Shown one piece after another: positions 37,765 to 46,436 of a stretch of 64,000 bases of DNA (positions are counted from its first letter, which is position 1; every line of letters starts with the position of its first letter). The stretch is taken from assembly GCA_023429135.1 (NCBI GenBank), contig JAEYWD010000100.1:70565-134564 (forward strand), given 5' to 3'. The translations under genes were made by a program, and so were the position numbers. The notes under the pieces are model-generated. The model did no database searches. It saw nothing but the letters and a program-made list of their open reading frames with translations, and had not been told where the DNA came from. Source of the stretch: Bacteroidota bacterium. GTDB lineage: Bacteria > Bacteroidota > Bacteroidia > Bacteroidales > JAAUTT01.

Positions 37765-38316
37765 ATGCAAAATCCTGCTCCAAGACAACAACAAAGAATT
37801 CAAGAGCCCAAATACGCTATTAACGAAAAAATCAGGGCTCGGCAAGTAAGATTGGTTGGTGAAAACATTGAAAATCCAGGAGTTTTTTCTCTCAGCGATG
37901 CTCTCAAACTTGCTGATGAATTGGAACTCGATTTAATTGAAATTTCGCCTAATGCAGATCCCCCGGTTTGCAAAATTGCTGATTTTCAGAAATTTTTATA
38001 TCAGCAGAAGAAAAAGCAGAAGGAAATAAAGGCCAAGACAACCAAGGTTGTGGTGAAGGAAATTCGCTTCGGGCCTCAGACTGATGATCACGATTACAAC
38101 TTTAAACTTAAACACGCCATCAGTTTTCTCGAAGATGGTTCAAAAGTTAAAGCTTTTGTGTTTTTTAAAGGAAGGTCGATTTTGTACAAAGAACAGGGAG
38201 AAATTTTATTATTGCGTTTTGCCCAGGATTTGGAGGAGTACGGAAAAGTTGAACAGTTACCGCGACTCGAAGGCAAAAGGATGATTATGACAATTTCGCC
38301 TAAACCGAAAAAGTAA
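37765..38316 (+). CDS. infC: Translation initiation factor IF-3
   Basis: Binds the 30S subunit and checks start-codon pairing. The 183 residues comprise the N-domain ([24 protein letters not shown]), a lysine-rich linker helix ([13 protein letters not shown]) and the C-domain ([41 protein letters not shown]). The start is ATG, not the rare ATT used for autoregulation in E. coli, so that mode of control is not indicated here. 36 bases after thrS. Confidence 0.97.
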   Translation: MQNPAPRQQQRIQEPKYAINEKIRARQVRLVGENIENPGVFSLSDALKLADELELDLIEISPNADPPVCKIADFQKFLYQQKKKQKEIKAKTTKVVVKEIRFGPQTDDHDYNFKLKHAISFLEDGSKVKAFVFFKGRSILYKEQGEILLLRFAQDLEEYGKVEQLPRLEGKRMIMTISPKPKK

Positions 38317-38343
38317 ACTTTTAATTTTTTAAATAGTTGTATA

Positions 38344-38541
38344 ATGCCAAAGATGAAGACAAATTCCGGAGCTAAAAAGAGATTTACGCTCACCGGAACA
38401 GGGAAAATCAAAAGGAAACAGGCTTTTAAACGTCACATTCTGACTAAGAAATCAACTAAGAGAAAAAGAGCTTTAACAGCTTTCAGTCTTGTTGATTCTA
38501 CCGATGTTTCCAATGTTAAGTACATGTTGTGCTTAAAATAA
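38344..38541 (+). CDS. rpmI: 50S ribosomal protein L35
   Basis: Small basic ribosomal protein of 65 residues with the signature [26 protein letters not shown] and [12 protein letters not shown]. It is 27 bases after infC. The 78-base spacer to rplT carries a possible regulatory hairpin. Confidence 0.96.
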   Translation: MPKMKTNSGAKKRFTLTGTGKIKRKQAFKRHILTKKSTKRKRALTAFSLVDSTDVSNVKYMLCLK

Positions 38542-38548
38542 TTTTTTA

Positions 38549-38608
38549 GTGTTAACCGAGAATGAATTAGCAAAAAAGATCCTTAAACAGGGCGCTAACC
38601 ATTCGTAA
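38549..38608 (+). promoter_or_regulatory. Structured spacer between rpmI and rplT (possible L20 control site or tiny ORF)
   Basis: GAATGAATTAGC (38560-38571) can pair with GCTAACCATTC (38594-38604) as two 5-bp helices with a small internal loop, 15 bases ahead of rplT. The same stretch is an open frame from GTG 38549 to TAA 38608 reading (V/M)LTENELAKKILKQGANHS, 19 residues. Either an autoregulatory RNA for L20 or a short leader peptide is possible. Confidence 0.35.
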
Positions 38609-38619
38609 TGTAAAACAAA

Positions 38620-38970
38620 ATGCCACGTTCAGTCAATTCAGTAGCTTCCAGGGCAAGAAGAAAAAAACTGCTCAAACTCACTAAAGGAAATTTCCTCTCA
38701 AGGAAAAATGTATGGACCGTTGCAAAAAACACCCTTGAAAAAGGTTTGCAATATGCCTATCGCGATCGTCGCGCTAAAAAAAGAAGTTTCAGGGGATTAT
38801 GGATTCAGCGTATCAATGCTGGTGTTCGTCCTTACGACCTGTCGTACTCCCAGTTCATCGACAAATTAAACAAAGCCGGTATCGTTCTTAACCGCAAAGT
38901 TCTTGCTGATCTTGCTATGAACCATCCAGCCGCTTTCGAAGCAATCGTGAAAAAAGTGAAAGCTGCTTAA
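38620..38970 (+). CDS. rplT: 50S ribosomal protein L20
   Basis: Early assembly protein of the large subunit, 116 residues, with the expected start [20 protein letters not shown], the central [23 protein letters not shown] and the C-terminal [11 protein letters not shown]20 represses its own operon in several bacteria. It closes the cluster and is followed by a strong terminator. Confidence 0.97.
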   Translation: MPRSVNSVASRARRKKLLKLTKGNFLSRKNVWTVAKNTLEKGLQYAYRDRRAKKRSFRGLWIQRINAGVRPYDLSYSQFIDKLNKAGIVLNRKVLADLAMNHPAAFEAIVKKVKAA

Positions 38971-38992
38971 TGCTTTCAACAAAATATTCGTT

Positions 38993-39021
38993 AAAGGGAA
39001 GCAAATTGCTTCCCTTTTTTT
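38993..39021 (+). terminator. Terminator of the thrS-infC-rpmI-rplT operon
   Basis: 10-bp perfect stem AAAGGGAAGC/GCTTCCCTTT with a 5-base loop followed by seven T (39015-39021), 22 bases after rplT. Confidence 0.9.
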
Positions 39022-39192
39022 GTTATTTTAACCCCATTGTTTAATTTTAGCTGTATTGGCATTATGGTCCGATAGCTATCAGGATAGGTTTTTAGAAAAT
39101 ATAAGAAGAATATCTTATCTTTCGTTTCCTATAAACCACCTAAAGCCTACAAAACTATAGCCTACAGCCTAAATGCTTAAATTTATTGATAT

Positions 39193-39909
39193 ATGAAAAT
39201 TGCCCTTATTGGTTATGGGAAAATGGGAAAAGAAATTGAGGCCATAGCCTTGGAACGGAATCATTCTTTTCCTCTGATCATCGATCTGAATAATCAAAAT
39301 GAATTAACTACCGAGAACCTCAAGAAGGTGGATGTTGTAATTGAATTTACAAATCCCGAACAAGCCTATAAAAACGTATTAAAATGCTTCGAAGCTGACG
39401 TTCCTGTTGTAAGTGGCACCACCGGCTGGAACGAAAAGGTTGAAGAAGCCAAAAAACAATGTATTGCCGGAAATCATTCGTTTATTTGGTCATCAAACTA
39501 CAGTCTTGGTGTAAATATCTTTTTCAAGGTAAATGACTTTTTAGCCAGGATTATGAATAAGTTTGATAATTACAATGTTACCATGGAGGAAACACATCAT
39601 ACCCAAAAGCTTGATGCTCCCAGTGGAACAGCTATAACTCTGGCAAACGATATCATCAAAAAAATAAATCGTAAAACAGCATGGCAGCTTGACAAGGAAG
39701 AGTCGCCCGAAAAAATGAAAATAACGGCAATTCGCCGAGAAAATGTGCCGGGAATACATACTATAAATTACGATTCGCCCGTTGATTATATCGAAATAAC
39801 CCACAGTGCCAAAAGCAGAAAGGGATTTGCTTTTGGAGCTGTATTAGCCGCCGAATATATTCATAATAAAAAGGGCGTATTCACAATGGACGATTTACTT
39901 TCAATCTGA
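39193..39909 (+). CDS. dapB: 4-hydroxy-tetrahydrodipicolinate reductase
   Basis: NAD(P)H-dependent enzyme of the lysine/diaminopimelate pathway. Rossmann start MKIALIGYGKMGKEIEAIA, the catalytic ETHHTQKLDAPSGTA motif with its paired His residues and Lys, and a late GVFTMDDLL. At 238 residues it is slightly shorter than E. coli DapB (273), as usual in Bacteroidota. The preceding 170 bases hold short direct repeats (AGCCTACA) and no gene. Confidence 0.94.
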   Translation: MKIALIGYGKMGKEIEAIALERNHSFPLIIDLNNQNELTTENLKKVDVVIEFTNPEQAYKNVLKCFEADVPVVSGTTGWNEKVEEAKKQCIAGNHSFIWSSNYSLGVNIFFKVNDFLARIMNKFDNYNVTMEETHHTQKLDAPSGTAITLANDIIKKINRKTAWQLDKEESPEKMKITAIRRENVPGIHTINYDSPVDYIEITHSAKSRKGFAFGAVLAAEYIHNKKGVFTMDDLLSI

Positions 39910-39951
39910 TAAATGTAAAACTGATCAATTTAACTCTCTTAATCAAGTATC

Positions 39952-41346
39952 ATGAGTTTTTTAAGTAACAAGTATTTTAAGTTTGGTGTGGCCCTAACGC
40001 TATACCTTTTATGGGTATTATGGGTTTGGAATGCCTGGCTTTTATTAGGCATACCTGTGCTTTTCGACATTTACATAACTAAAAAGGTAAATTGGACTCC
40101 GTGGAAAAAACGAGAAGGTAGAAACAGCACTGTAGTTGAGTGGATCGACGCCCTAATTTTTGCGGTTTTGGCCGTTACTTTTATCAATATCTTCTTTTTC
40201 CAGAATTACAAAATACCAACCGGTTCTATGGAAAAAAGTTTATTGATAGGCGACCACCTTTATGTGAGTAAACTCAAATTCGGACCGAAAATACCTAACA
40301 CCCCCCTATCGTTTCCATTCACTCAGAACACCATGCCTTTTTCTACTAAAACCAAGTCGTATGTAGAGTGGATTCAATGGCCTTACAAGAGACTGGCAGG
40401 TTTTCATGCCATCAAAAACGATAATATTGTAGTGTTCAATTTCCCTGAAGGCGATACTGTTGTAACAGAAAGTCCAGAGACCAGCTACTATGCTCATCTC
40501 CGGAACACTGCACTAGGCCTGGCGATGAACGACGGAAATAAAAGATCAATGGATTATTATACAGCCTCTGCACGTCAGATGTTATGGAGCCAATATAATA
40601 TTGTTTCGCGCCCTGTAGATCGCCGCGATAATTATATCAAAAGATGCGTAGCTATTCCCGGCGATACACTTGAGATAAGAGATGGTCATATTTTCATTAA
40701 TGGTAACCCTCAGAAGGAAGATTTTAAGGTACAATACAGATATTATATAGAGACTGATGGTTCAACCATAAACCCTCTTTTGTTGGAGAAAATGGGAATA
40801 TATTATAAAAAGGGGGAGGAATTTAAGAAAGTTGGAGGACTCGAAAATACCTATGAGATATACCTTACTAAGGATAATCTTGAACTTATGAAAACCATTC
40901 CTGGAATAAAAGCAATTAACAATACATTTAAATCTAAAGGAGAATATGTAGATTATATTTTCCCTCATAATCCCAAATATCCGTGGAATGAAGATAATTA
41001 CGGTCCGCTGGTAATGCCTAAGAAAGGAGTTACTGTAAAGCTGGATACCGGAAATATAGATATTTACAGACGAGTAATCAATGCTTATGAAGGTAATGCT
41101 CTCGAAGTTAAAGGCGGACAAATAATCATCAACGGAACACCCGCAACAAGCTATACATTTCAAATGGATTACTATTTTATGATTGGAGACAATCGCCATA
41201 ATTCAGCCGATTCAAGATTCTGGGGATTTGTACCTGAAGATCACATTGTTGGCGCTCCAAAATTCATATGGCTATCGCTGAATAAGGAAAAGAAATTCCC
41301 GGCAAATATCCGCTGGAAAAGATTATTTACCTGGGCCGACCGTTAG
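39952..41346 (+). CDS. lepB: Signal peptidase I, long Bacteroidota form
   Basis: Membrane-bound serine peptidase (S26A) that cleaves Sec signal peptides. Two N-terminal membrane segments (about 10-42 and 65-85) precede the Ser nucleophile in IPTGSMEKSLLIGDHLYVSK and the Lys base in DNYIKRCVAIPGD. A long insertion (about 250-375), including TDGSTINPLLLEKMG, separates these from the C-terminal GDNRHNSADSRFWGFVP box. At 464 residues it is well above the usual 250-320, a known trait of the phylum. It lies 42 bases after dapB and may be co-transcribed. Confidence 0.93.
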   Translation: MSFLSNKYFKFGVALTLYLLWVLWVWNAWLLLGIPVLFDIYITKKVNWTPWKKREGRNSTVVEWIDALIFAVLAVTFINIFFFQNYKIPTGSMEKSLLIGDHLYVSKLKFGPKIPNTPLSFPFTQNTMPFSTKTKSYVEWIQWPYKRLAGFHAIKNDNIVVFNFPEGDTVVTESPETSYYAHLRNTALGLAMNDGNKRSMDYYTASARQMLWSQYNIVSRPVDRRDNYIKRCVAIPGDTLEIRDGHIFINGNPQKEDFKVQYRYYIETDGSTINPLLLEKMGIYYKKGEEFKKVGGLENTYEIYLTKDNLELMKTIPGIKAINNTFKSKGEYVDYIFPHNPKYPWNEDNYGPLVMPKKGVTVKLDTGNIDIYRRVINAYEGNALEVKGGQIIINGTPATSYTFQMDYYFMIGDNRHNSADSRFWGFVPEDHIVGAPKFIWLSLNKEKKFPANIRWKRLFTWADR

Positions 41347-41368
41347 AAAAGCATTTCAATACCTTCAT

Positions 41369-41396
41369 AAAAAGAGTCACGATTGTGGCTCTTTTT
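41369..41396 (+). terminator. Terminator after lepB
   Basis: Stem AAAAAGAGTCAC/GTGGCTCTTTTT with one wobble and a 4-base loop, followed by ATTT; it begins 22 bases after the lepB stop. Confidence 0.8.
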
Positions 41397-41439
41397 ATTT
41401 ATCAGCAATTTCAATTTAAATTGAACGAATCTTAAAATT

Positions 41440-41700
41440 ATACTCTCTTCCCCTAACCTCCGGCACCTGCAAACCGGGTGTGGTTCAGCCGACAGAGGCC
41501 TGGACATGTAAATAACATTTTGATGATGCCTCGCCCACATCGCCAGGATGGCATCAAATCGTGTTGAATGCTTGCCCACATCGTGGGGAAGCATTCAACA
41601 TACTTTTAATGGGCCGTATGTCTATAATTGGATGAGCCTGTCGGAACCTCATGACATGACAGCCACCTTCCAACAGGCTAGCACTAGCGCATGTTTGTAA
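41440..41700. other. GC-rich cluster of hairpins without a gene
   Basis: Clearly more GC-rich than its surroundings. Visible inverted repeats: TGATGCC/GGCATCA (41524-41530 with 41550-41556); a 12-bp stem TGTTGAATGCTT/AAGCATTCAACA (41562-41573 with 41589-41600) capped by CCCAC-ATC-GTGGG; AGCCTGTCGGAA/TTCCAACAGGCT (41635-41646 with 41668-41679); GCTAG-CA-CTAGC (41677-41688). The first two hairpins share the core GCCCACATCG and look like diverged copies. CCGACAG (41489-41495) could also pair with CTGTCGG (41639-41645). It may be a structured RNA or a mobile-element remnant. Confidence 0.45.
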
Positions 41701-41747
41701 CGCGCGCCAACCTTTGAGTATTTTTTAATTTCATGAATTATACAGCC

Positions 41748-43313
41748 TTAGAATGGGAATTCTTCAATCTGTTTATCGTCCAGTTTCTTCGATTCCGGTT
41801 TTTTAGCTGGTTTGTGAAATTCATTCCCATCTACATAAATAGCCCTGTAAGGGCGAACGGGACATGCATATTCGCAAGCTCCACAACCAATGCAAGTTTC
41901 CTGATTAACTTCGGGAATGGTAAGCTTGCCTTTATAAGGAACCATCTTAACTGCCTGTGTGGGACAATGCTCTGAACAAGAGCCGCAAGCCGTATTTTTG
42001 GTATAAACAATACAGTTTTCGATGATAAAATTTACAACTCCAACCTGGGTCAGCTTTTTCTCTTCAACCTTTAACGGTAAAATAGCTCCCGTGGGACAAA
42101 CCTCACTGCAACGTACGCATTCAAAATTGCAGAAATTTACAGATTGGTCCATGTAGGGCTGCAATAAACCGGATAATCCACTTTCAAAAAACCGTGGTTG
42201 CAGGGTACCTGTCGGACAAGCGCTTACGCATAGATGGCATGCAGTACATTTATCTGCAAAGTGATGAATATTTATAGAGCCCGGAGGAGTTACAAGGAAT
42301 TTCTTTTTATAAGGCTTCAGTTTCACGGTACTATTGGAAACAGCTTTAACCACATCAGTCAACCCTGCTGCTCCGGCAGTAATTAATGCACTTTTCACAA
42401 GAAAATCGCGCTTTGTTTTGTCGGTTGAGGACTGCTCAGAATTATTTTTAGCCGGTACCCATGCAAATTTATATTTCACACTTTCGGTGTTACAAGATTT
42501 AACACAGTTGTAACAAGCTACACATCGAGAAAAATCAATCTCTTTAGCCTTAATACTGATACACGAAGATTTACATGCAAAAGCACATTTACCACATTGG
42601 GTGCAGGTTGAATCTTCAATATTAAGTTTAAACATGGATATTTTGGAAACAAGCCCCAAAAAAGACCCAACAGGACAAATTGTATTACAATACAAACGTC
42701 CCTTTGTAAAAGCAAGCCATACAACAATTACAAAGAACGCTGCAGGAATTATAAGTGCGAGGAGATTAACTTTTTTGATTTCGACCACATACATGGCATA
42801 AATATTTAGTTTCTCAAATATCATAGCCAGGAGGTTATTGCCCAGGATATACAACGGACGAATAAAATCAGAACCAAAGCGACCATAAACGCTGTATGGA
42901 TCCAACAAAGCCAATAAGGTTATACTTCCGAAAAGAAGGCCAATAACAACGAGCCCCAAAATTCCATAACGTAGTATATTGTAAGGTTTGGAATATTTAA
43001 ATCTGATTTTTTTCTTTCTGAAAGTTTTTGAAAAGAAAGAAATTATATCCTGGAAAATTCCGAGAGGACAAACCGTTGAACAATAGACACGGCCAATCAA
43101 AAGATTAATAACCAGAATAATCAGAAACCCAATTGCGATCAAACCTCCCCCAATAGCGATAAATTTGATTACTGAAGGTACAAATTGCAGAAAAGTTATT
43201 CCATTAAAAACTGAAGTACCGAATACTCCGGCGAAATCAAGAAATAAAAACGTTATGGCTATAAAGAAAAGAAGGGATAAGGTCACCCTGATCCCTTTCA
43301 AATATCTGTACAT
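41748..43313 (-). CDS. Membrane polyferredoxin (NapH/NosR-like 4Fe-4S protein)
   Basis: Electron-transfer protein of 521 residues. About five transmembrane helices in the first about 215 residues, with two CxxxCP motifs on the membrane edge (CSTVCPLG, CNTICPVG) typical of NapH/CcoG-like proteins. Then a run of ferredoxin-type clusters: CTQCGKCAFAC, CVACYNCVKSC, CTACHLCVSACPTG, CNFECVRCSEVCPTG, CGSCSEHCPTQ and CIGCGACEYACPV. It lies 5 bases after a DUF362 gene whose product has a Tat-type signal. It likely passes electrons from the membrane to a soluble or exported partner; the donor and acceptor are unknown. Confidence 0.88.
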   Translation of the reverse strand: MYRYLKGIRVTLSLLFFIAITFLFLDFAGVFGTSVFNGITFLQFVPSVIKFIAIGGGLIAIGFLIILVINLLIGRVYCSTVCPLGIFQDIISFFSKTFRKKKIRFKYSKPYNILRYGILGLVVIGLLFGSITLLALLDPYSVYGRFGSDFIRPLYILGNNLLAMIFEKLNIYAMYVVEIKKVNLLALIIPAAFFVIVVWLAFTKGRLYCNTICPVGSFLGLVSKISMFKLNIEDSTCTQCGKCAFACKSSCISIKAKEIDFSRCVACYNCVKSCNTESVKYKFAWVPAKNNSEQSSTDKTKRDFLVKSALITAGAAGLTDVVKAVSNSTVKLKPYKKKFLVTPPGSINIHHFADKCTACHLCVSACPTGTLQPRFFESGLSGLLQPYMDQSVNFCNFECVRCSEVCPTGAILPLKVEEKKLTQVGVVNFIIENCIVYTKNTACGSCSEHCPTQAVKMVPYKGKLTIPEVNQETCIGCGACEYACPVRPYRAIYVDGNEFHKPAKKPESKKLDDKQIEEFPF

Positions 43314-43318
43314 ATTAA

Positions 43319-44233
43319 TTATACTTTTATTCTATTTATATTAAGCTTATCAAGTTGTGTAGTGCCAACACCCAATTTTTCGGCTTCGGGAATGTGACCA
43401 ATATTTCCCGGATCGAGACCAAATAGTTTGGTAGCTGCTGCATCAACAGCAACTATATCTTTACCTATTAACTGAGCTTTCATAGTAACAACATCCTCAA
43501 CAGATACCCCGCGAGGACCATTTTTCTTCATTACCCGGTAAGCATCAACAATATTCAAATCGGGTTTACGGAAGGTTGCGAAATCGGCAATACATTGATG
43601 CAAATCGTTTTTGTGCCAGAACCCGCGATCCCATACAATACCCATAAGGTTTTTCATCGCAATGGAAAGTGTTGCGCCACCATGACTTTTTAACACAGGT
43701 ACATTAATAAACACATCCGAATTCAGGATGAGTTCATGAACTTTAGCCTTTTTCAGTTTAATCCCTTTCGGGACTTCAACCTCCTGGTAATAACTTTCAC
43801 TTTTACCCGATACGATTTTACCGCCAGCATCTTTAACAGCCTTTTCAATACCGCTGTTTGTATAGCATTTTTGCCAGTTATCGCAGGTATTATCGAATAC
43901 AAAGACTTCCTTTGCTCCAGCCTGCAAACAATGTTCAACAATTTTGCCTACTAATTTTGGATTCGTATTTGCTGCTTTTTCAGGAGAAACATCCCAGCCA
44001 ATATTGGGTTTAATTACCACCGTCTGGTTCTTCTTAACGTATGCTTTCATTCCGCCTAAAGAAGCAATAGATTTTTCGAACATAACCTCGGCCTCTCCAC
44101 CAAGAGCAGCAACCATATCGTAAGGAGCAGCATAGTTACCGGCAAAAGCATTTTCAAATGAACCCAGTGTTATACCGGCACCTGTTGCAATACCAGCATA
44201 CACACTTCTTCTTAAGAAATCGCGTCTTTCCAT
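43319..44233 (-). CDS. DUF362 protein with Tat signal
   Basis: Protein of 304 residues with a twin-arginine-type leader (ERRDFLRRSVYAGIATGAG), followed by a DUF362 domain (VVIKPNIGWDVSPEKAANTNPKLV, INVPVLKSHGGATLSIAMKNLMG). No ferredoxin cysteines of its own. DUF362 proteins are often found with iron-sulfur proteins, as here: the membrane polyferredoxin follows at 5 bases. Export by Tat implies folding, perhaps with a cofactor, before transport. Function is not established. Confidence 0.85.
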   Translation of the reverse strand: MERRDFLRRSVYAGIATGAGITLGSFENAFAGNYAAPYDMVAALGGEAEVMFEKSIASLGGMKAYVKKNQTVVIKPNIGWDVSPEKAANTNPKLVGKIVEHCLQAGAKEVFVFDNTCDNWQKCYTNSGIEKAVKDAGGKIVSGKSESYYQEVEVPKGIKLKKAKVHELILNSDVFINVPVLKSHGGATLSIAMKNLMGIVWDRGFWHKNDLHQCIADFATFRKPDLNIVDAYRVMKKNGPRGVSVEDVVTMKAQLIGKDIVAVDAAATKLFGLDPGNIGHIPEAEKLGVGTTQLDKLNINRIKV

Positions 44234-44423
44234 TGTTAAGTTAAATTATGATTTGGTTCCAATTTACAGTTAATTTTAATACAATGTTTTACAAATAAAA
44301 TGAGAAAAGCTAATAAATAATCGTTCTAAATTAATACATCGTACTCTTTATTTATTTGGTCATAAAATTTGGTTACTTCTCGAATTATTAGCATTTTTCA
44401 CTGTTTATCTAAAAAACCATGTT

Positions 44424-45686
44424 ATGAAGATTTTATTTTATGATTGTTTTTCGGGAATCAGCGGTGATATGAACCTGGGAGCTCTGATTGATCTTGGTGT
44501 TGATATTGATTTCCTCAAAAATGAACTTCAGAAAATACATGTTGGTGGTTTCGAGATAAAAGTAAGCAAGGCCATTAAAAAAGGCATTGAGGGTACCAAA
44601 CTGGAAGTTATTCTCGATTCGGAAAAGAGTAAAGAAACTTCAAAAATCAAATTCAATCCGCAAAATTTTAAGATGACTGCAGGTGCTCATAACCATCTGC
44701 TTATTCAATCGGGCGACAATCAGGACCGTACTTATACCGATATAAAACTGCTTATAGAACAAAGTTCATTAAACACGAAAGTGAAAGAATTAAGCCTCGA
44801 TATGTTTTACAGGATTGCTGTAGCCGAAGGAAAAATACATGGAATGCCATTGGAGGAGGTACATTTTCATGAAGTTGGCGCTGTGGATTCCATTGTAGAT
44901 ATTGTGGGTGCTGCAATTTGTATTGATTATTTGAAACCTGATAAAATTATTTCCACTCCCCCTCAACTTGGAGGCGGTTTTGTAAAGTGTGCACATGGTA
45001 TGTTTCCGGTACCAGCCCCTGCTACTGCCGAAATTTTGAAGGGAATTCCTGTAAAAACTGGTGCTATTAACTCAGAAACTACCACACCTACTGGTGCTGC
45101 AATATTAGCTACCCTTTGCAACAGCTTTAGTGAAAAAAATGAGTTTATTCCTCAAAAAATAGCCTATGGAATTGGGCATAAGGATTTTGATATCCCCAAT
45201 GTTTTAAGAGTTATGCTTGCGGAGGTCTCTGAACAGATTGCTTCCTGGGAAACCGAAAAAAGCAATTTGATAGAATGCAATATCGATGATATGTCGCCCG
45301 AATCTTTCGGATACATTATGCAGAAATTATTTGATGCCGGAGCCGATGATGTATTCTTTGAACCAATTATAATGAAGAAAAACAGGCCTGCCCAAAAAAT
45401 TTCTGTATTGGTGAAGGATAATTTACTCGATACGGTTCTTTCTATTATTTTTACCGAAACAACAACCTTAGGTATCCGGGTAGTTGATTGTGAAAAAAAA
45501 ATGCTTCATCGCAAATGGGAGTCCATTGAAAGCAAATGGGGAAATGTAAGGATCAAATACGGTATCTTGAATGGCAAAATTATTAAAGCAAAACCCGAGT
45601 ATGATGATTGTTTGAAAATTGCAAATGAATACAAACTACCAGTTTCACAAGTTTTAGATGAGATAAACAGGTTAATAAAACTTTAA
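44424..45686 (+). CDS. larC: Nickel pincer cofactor biosynthesis protein LarC
   Basis: Inserts nickel into the pyridinium dithiocarboxylate pincer cofactor of lactate racemase-type enzymes, using CTP. The 420-residue chain has the DUF111 start FYDCFSGISGDMNLGALIDLG, the His-rich FHEVGAVDSIVDIVGAA and the CxIDDMSPE-type segment (CNIDDMSPESFGYIMQKLFDAGADDVFFEPI). It is a single uninterrupted frame, unlike the programmed-frameshift larC1/larC2 of Lactobacillus plantarum. larB follows 2 bases later. Confidence 0.92.
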   Translation: MKILFYDCFSGISGDMNLGALIDLGVDIDFLKNELQKIHVGGFEIKVSKAIKKGIEGTKLEVILDSEKSKETSKIKFNPQNFKMTAGAHNHLLIQSGDNQDRTYTDIKLLIEQSSLNTKVKELSLDMFYRIAVAEGKIHGMPLEEVHFHEVGAVDSIVDIVGAAICIDYLKPDKIISTPPQLGGGFVKCAHGMFPVPAPATAEILKGIPVKTGAINSETTTPTGAAILATLCNSFSEKNEFIPQKIAYGIGHKDFDIPNVLRVMLAEVSEQIASWETEKSNLIECNIDDMSPESFGYIMQKLFDAGADDVFFEPIIMKKNRPAQKISVLVKDNLLDTVLSIIFTETTTLGIRVVDCEKKMLHRKWESIESKWGNVRIKYGILNGKIIKAKPEYDDCLKIANEYKLPVSQVLDEINRLIKL

Positions 45687-45688
45687 CA

Positions 45689-46435
45689 ATGACTCCGGAA
45701 AAGATAAAGAATATTCTGAATGAAATAAAAGAAGGTAAGCTCTCGGTTGACGATGCAATGACTTCGATGCGTGAATTACCCTTCGAGGATCTTGATTTTG
45801 CGAAAGTTGACCATCACCGGGAACTTAGGACCGGTTCTCCGGAAGTTATTTTTTGTCAGGGAAAAACTCCCGATCAGGTTGTTCAGATTACCAGGGCAAT
45901 GAAAGCTAAAGGAAATAATATTCTGGCCACAAGAGCAAACGAAGAAGTTCTGCAGAATCTTAAGGTTGAATTTCCCGAAGGAGTGATTCATAAGCTTTCA
46001 CGTATATTTGTTTTGAAACAAAGAGATATTGTTCCCCCTTTCACTAAAGTTGCTGTTGTGACAGCAGGTACGGCTGATATTCCAGTTGCAGAGGAAGCTG
46101 CCGTGACAGCGGAAGTTTTTGGAAATACAGTTGATCGGATTTTTGATGTTGGCGTAGCCGGAATACACCGGTTGTACCGTCAATTGCCGAGAATTAGAGA
46201 AGCCCGGGTAATTGTAGCTGTTGCCGGTATGGAGGGTGCTTTACCGAGTGTACTTGGCGGTCTGGTTGATAAACCTGTAATTGCAGTACCTACAAGTGTT
46301 GGATATGGTGCCAATTTCAACGGACTTTCGGCATTGCTCACCATGCTTAATTCCTGTTCAAACGGTATTAGTGTTGTAAATATCGATAATGGTTTTGGAG
46401 CTGGTTATCTGGCATCAATGATCAACAAACTTTAA
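45689..46435 (+). CDS. larB: Pyridinium-3,5-biscarboxylic acid mononucleotide synthase LarB
   Basis: First step of pincer cofactor synthesis: carboxylation of nicotinic acid adenine dinucleotide and release of AMP. The C-terminal two thirds resemble PurE: VVTAGTADIPVAEEAAVTAEVFGN and VAGMEGALPSVLGGLVDKPVIAVPTSVGYG. N-terminal helical part about 1-80. Length 248. Translationally close to larC. The sulfur-transfer gene larE and the enzyme larA are not in the window. Confidence 0.93.
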   Translation: MTPEKIKNILNEIKEGKLSVDDAMTSMRELPFEDLDFAKVDHHRELRTGSPEVIFCQGKTPDQVVQITRAMKAKGNNILATRANEEVLQNLKVEFPEGVIHKLSRIFVLKQRDIVPPFTKVAVVTAGTADIPVAEEAAVTAEVFGNTVDRIFDVGVAGIHRLYRQLPRIREARVIVAVAGMEGALPSVLGGLVDKPVIAVPTSVGYGANFNGLSALLTMLNSCSNGISVVNIDNGFGAGYLASMINKL

Positions 46436-46436
46436 C

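Noticed and set aside
41343..41594. 83-residue minus-strand frame across the lepB terminator and GC-rich hairpins
   Set aside because: It runs through a terminator and inverted repeats and has no protein-like features.
44424..45686. Programmed frameshift in larC
   Set aside because: The gene is one continuous 420-codon frame, so no frameshift is needed.
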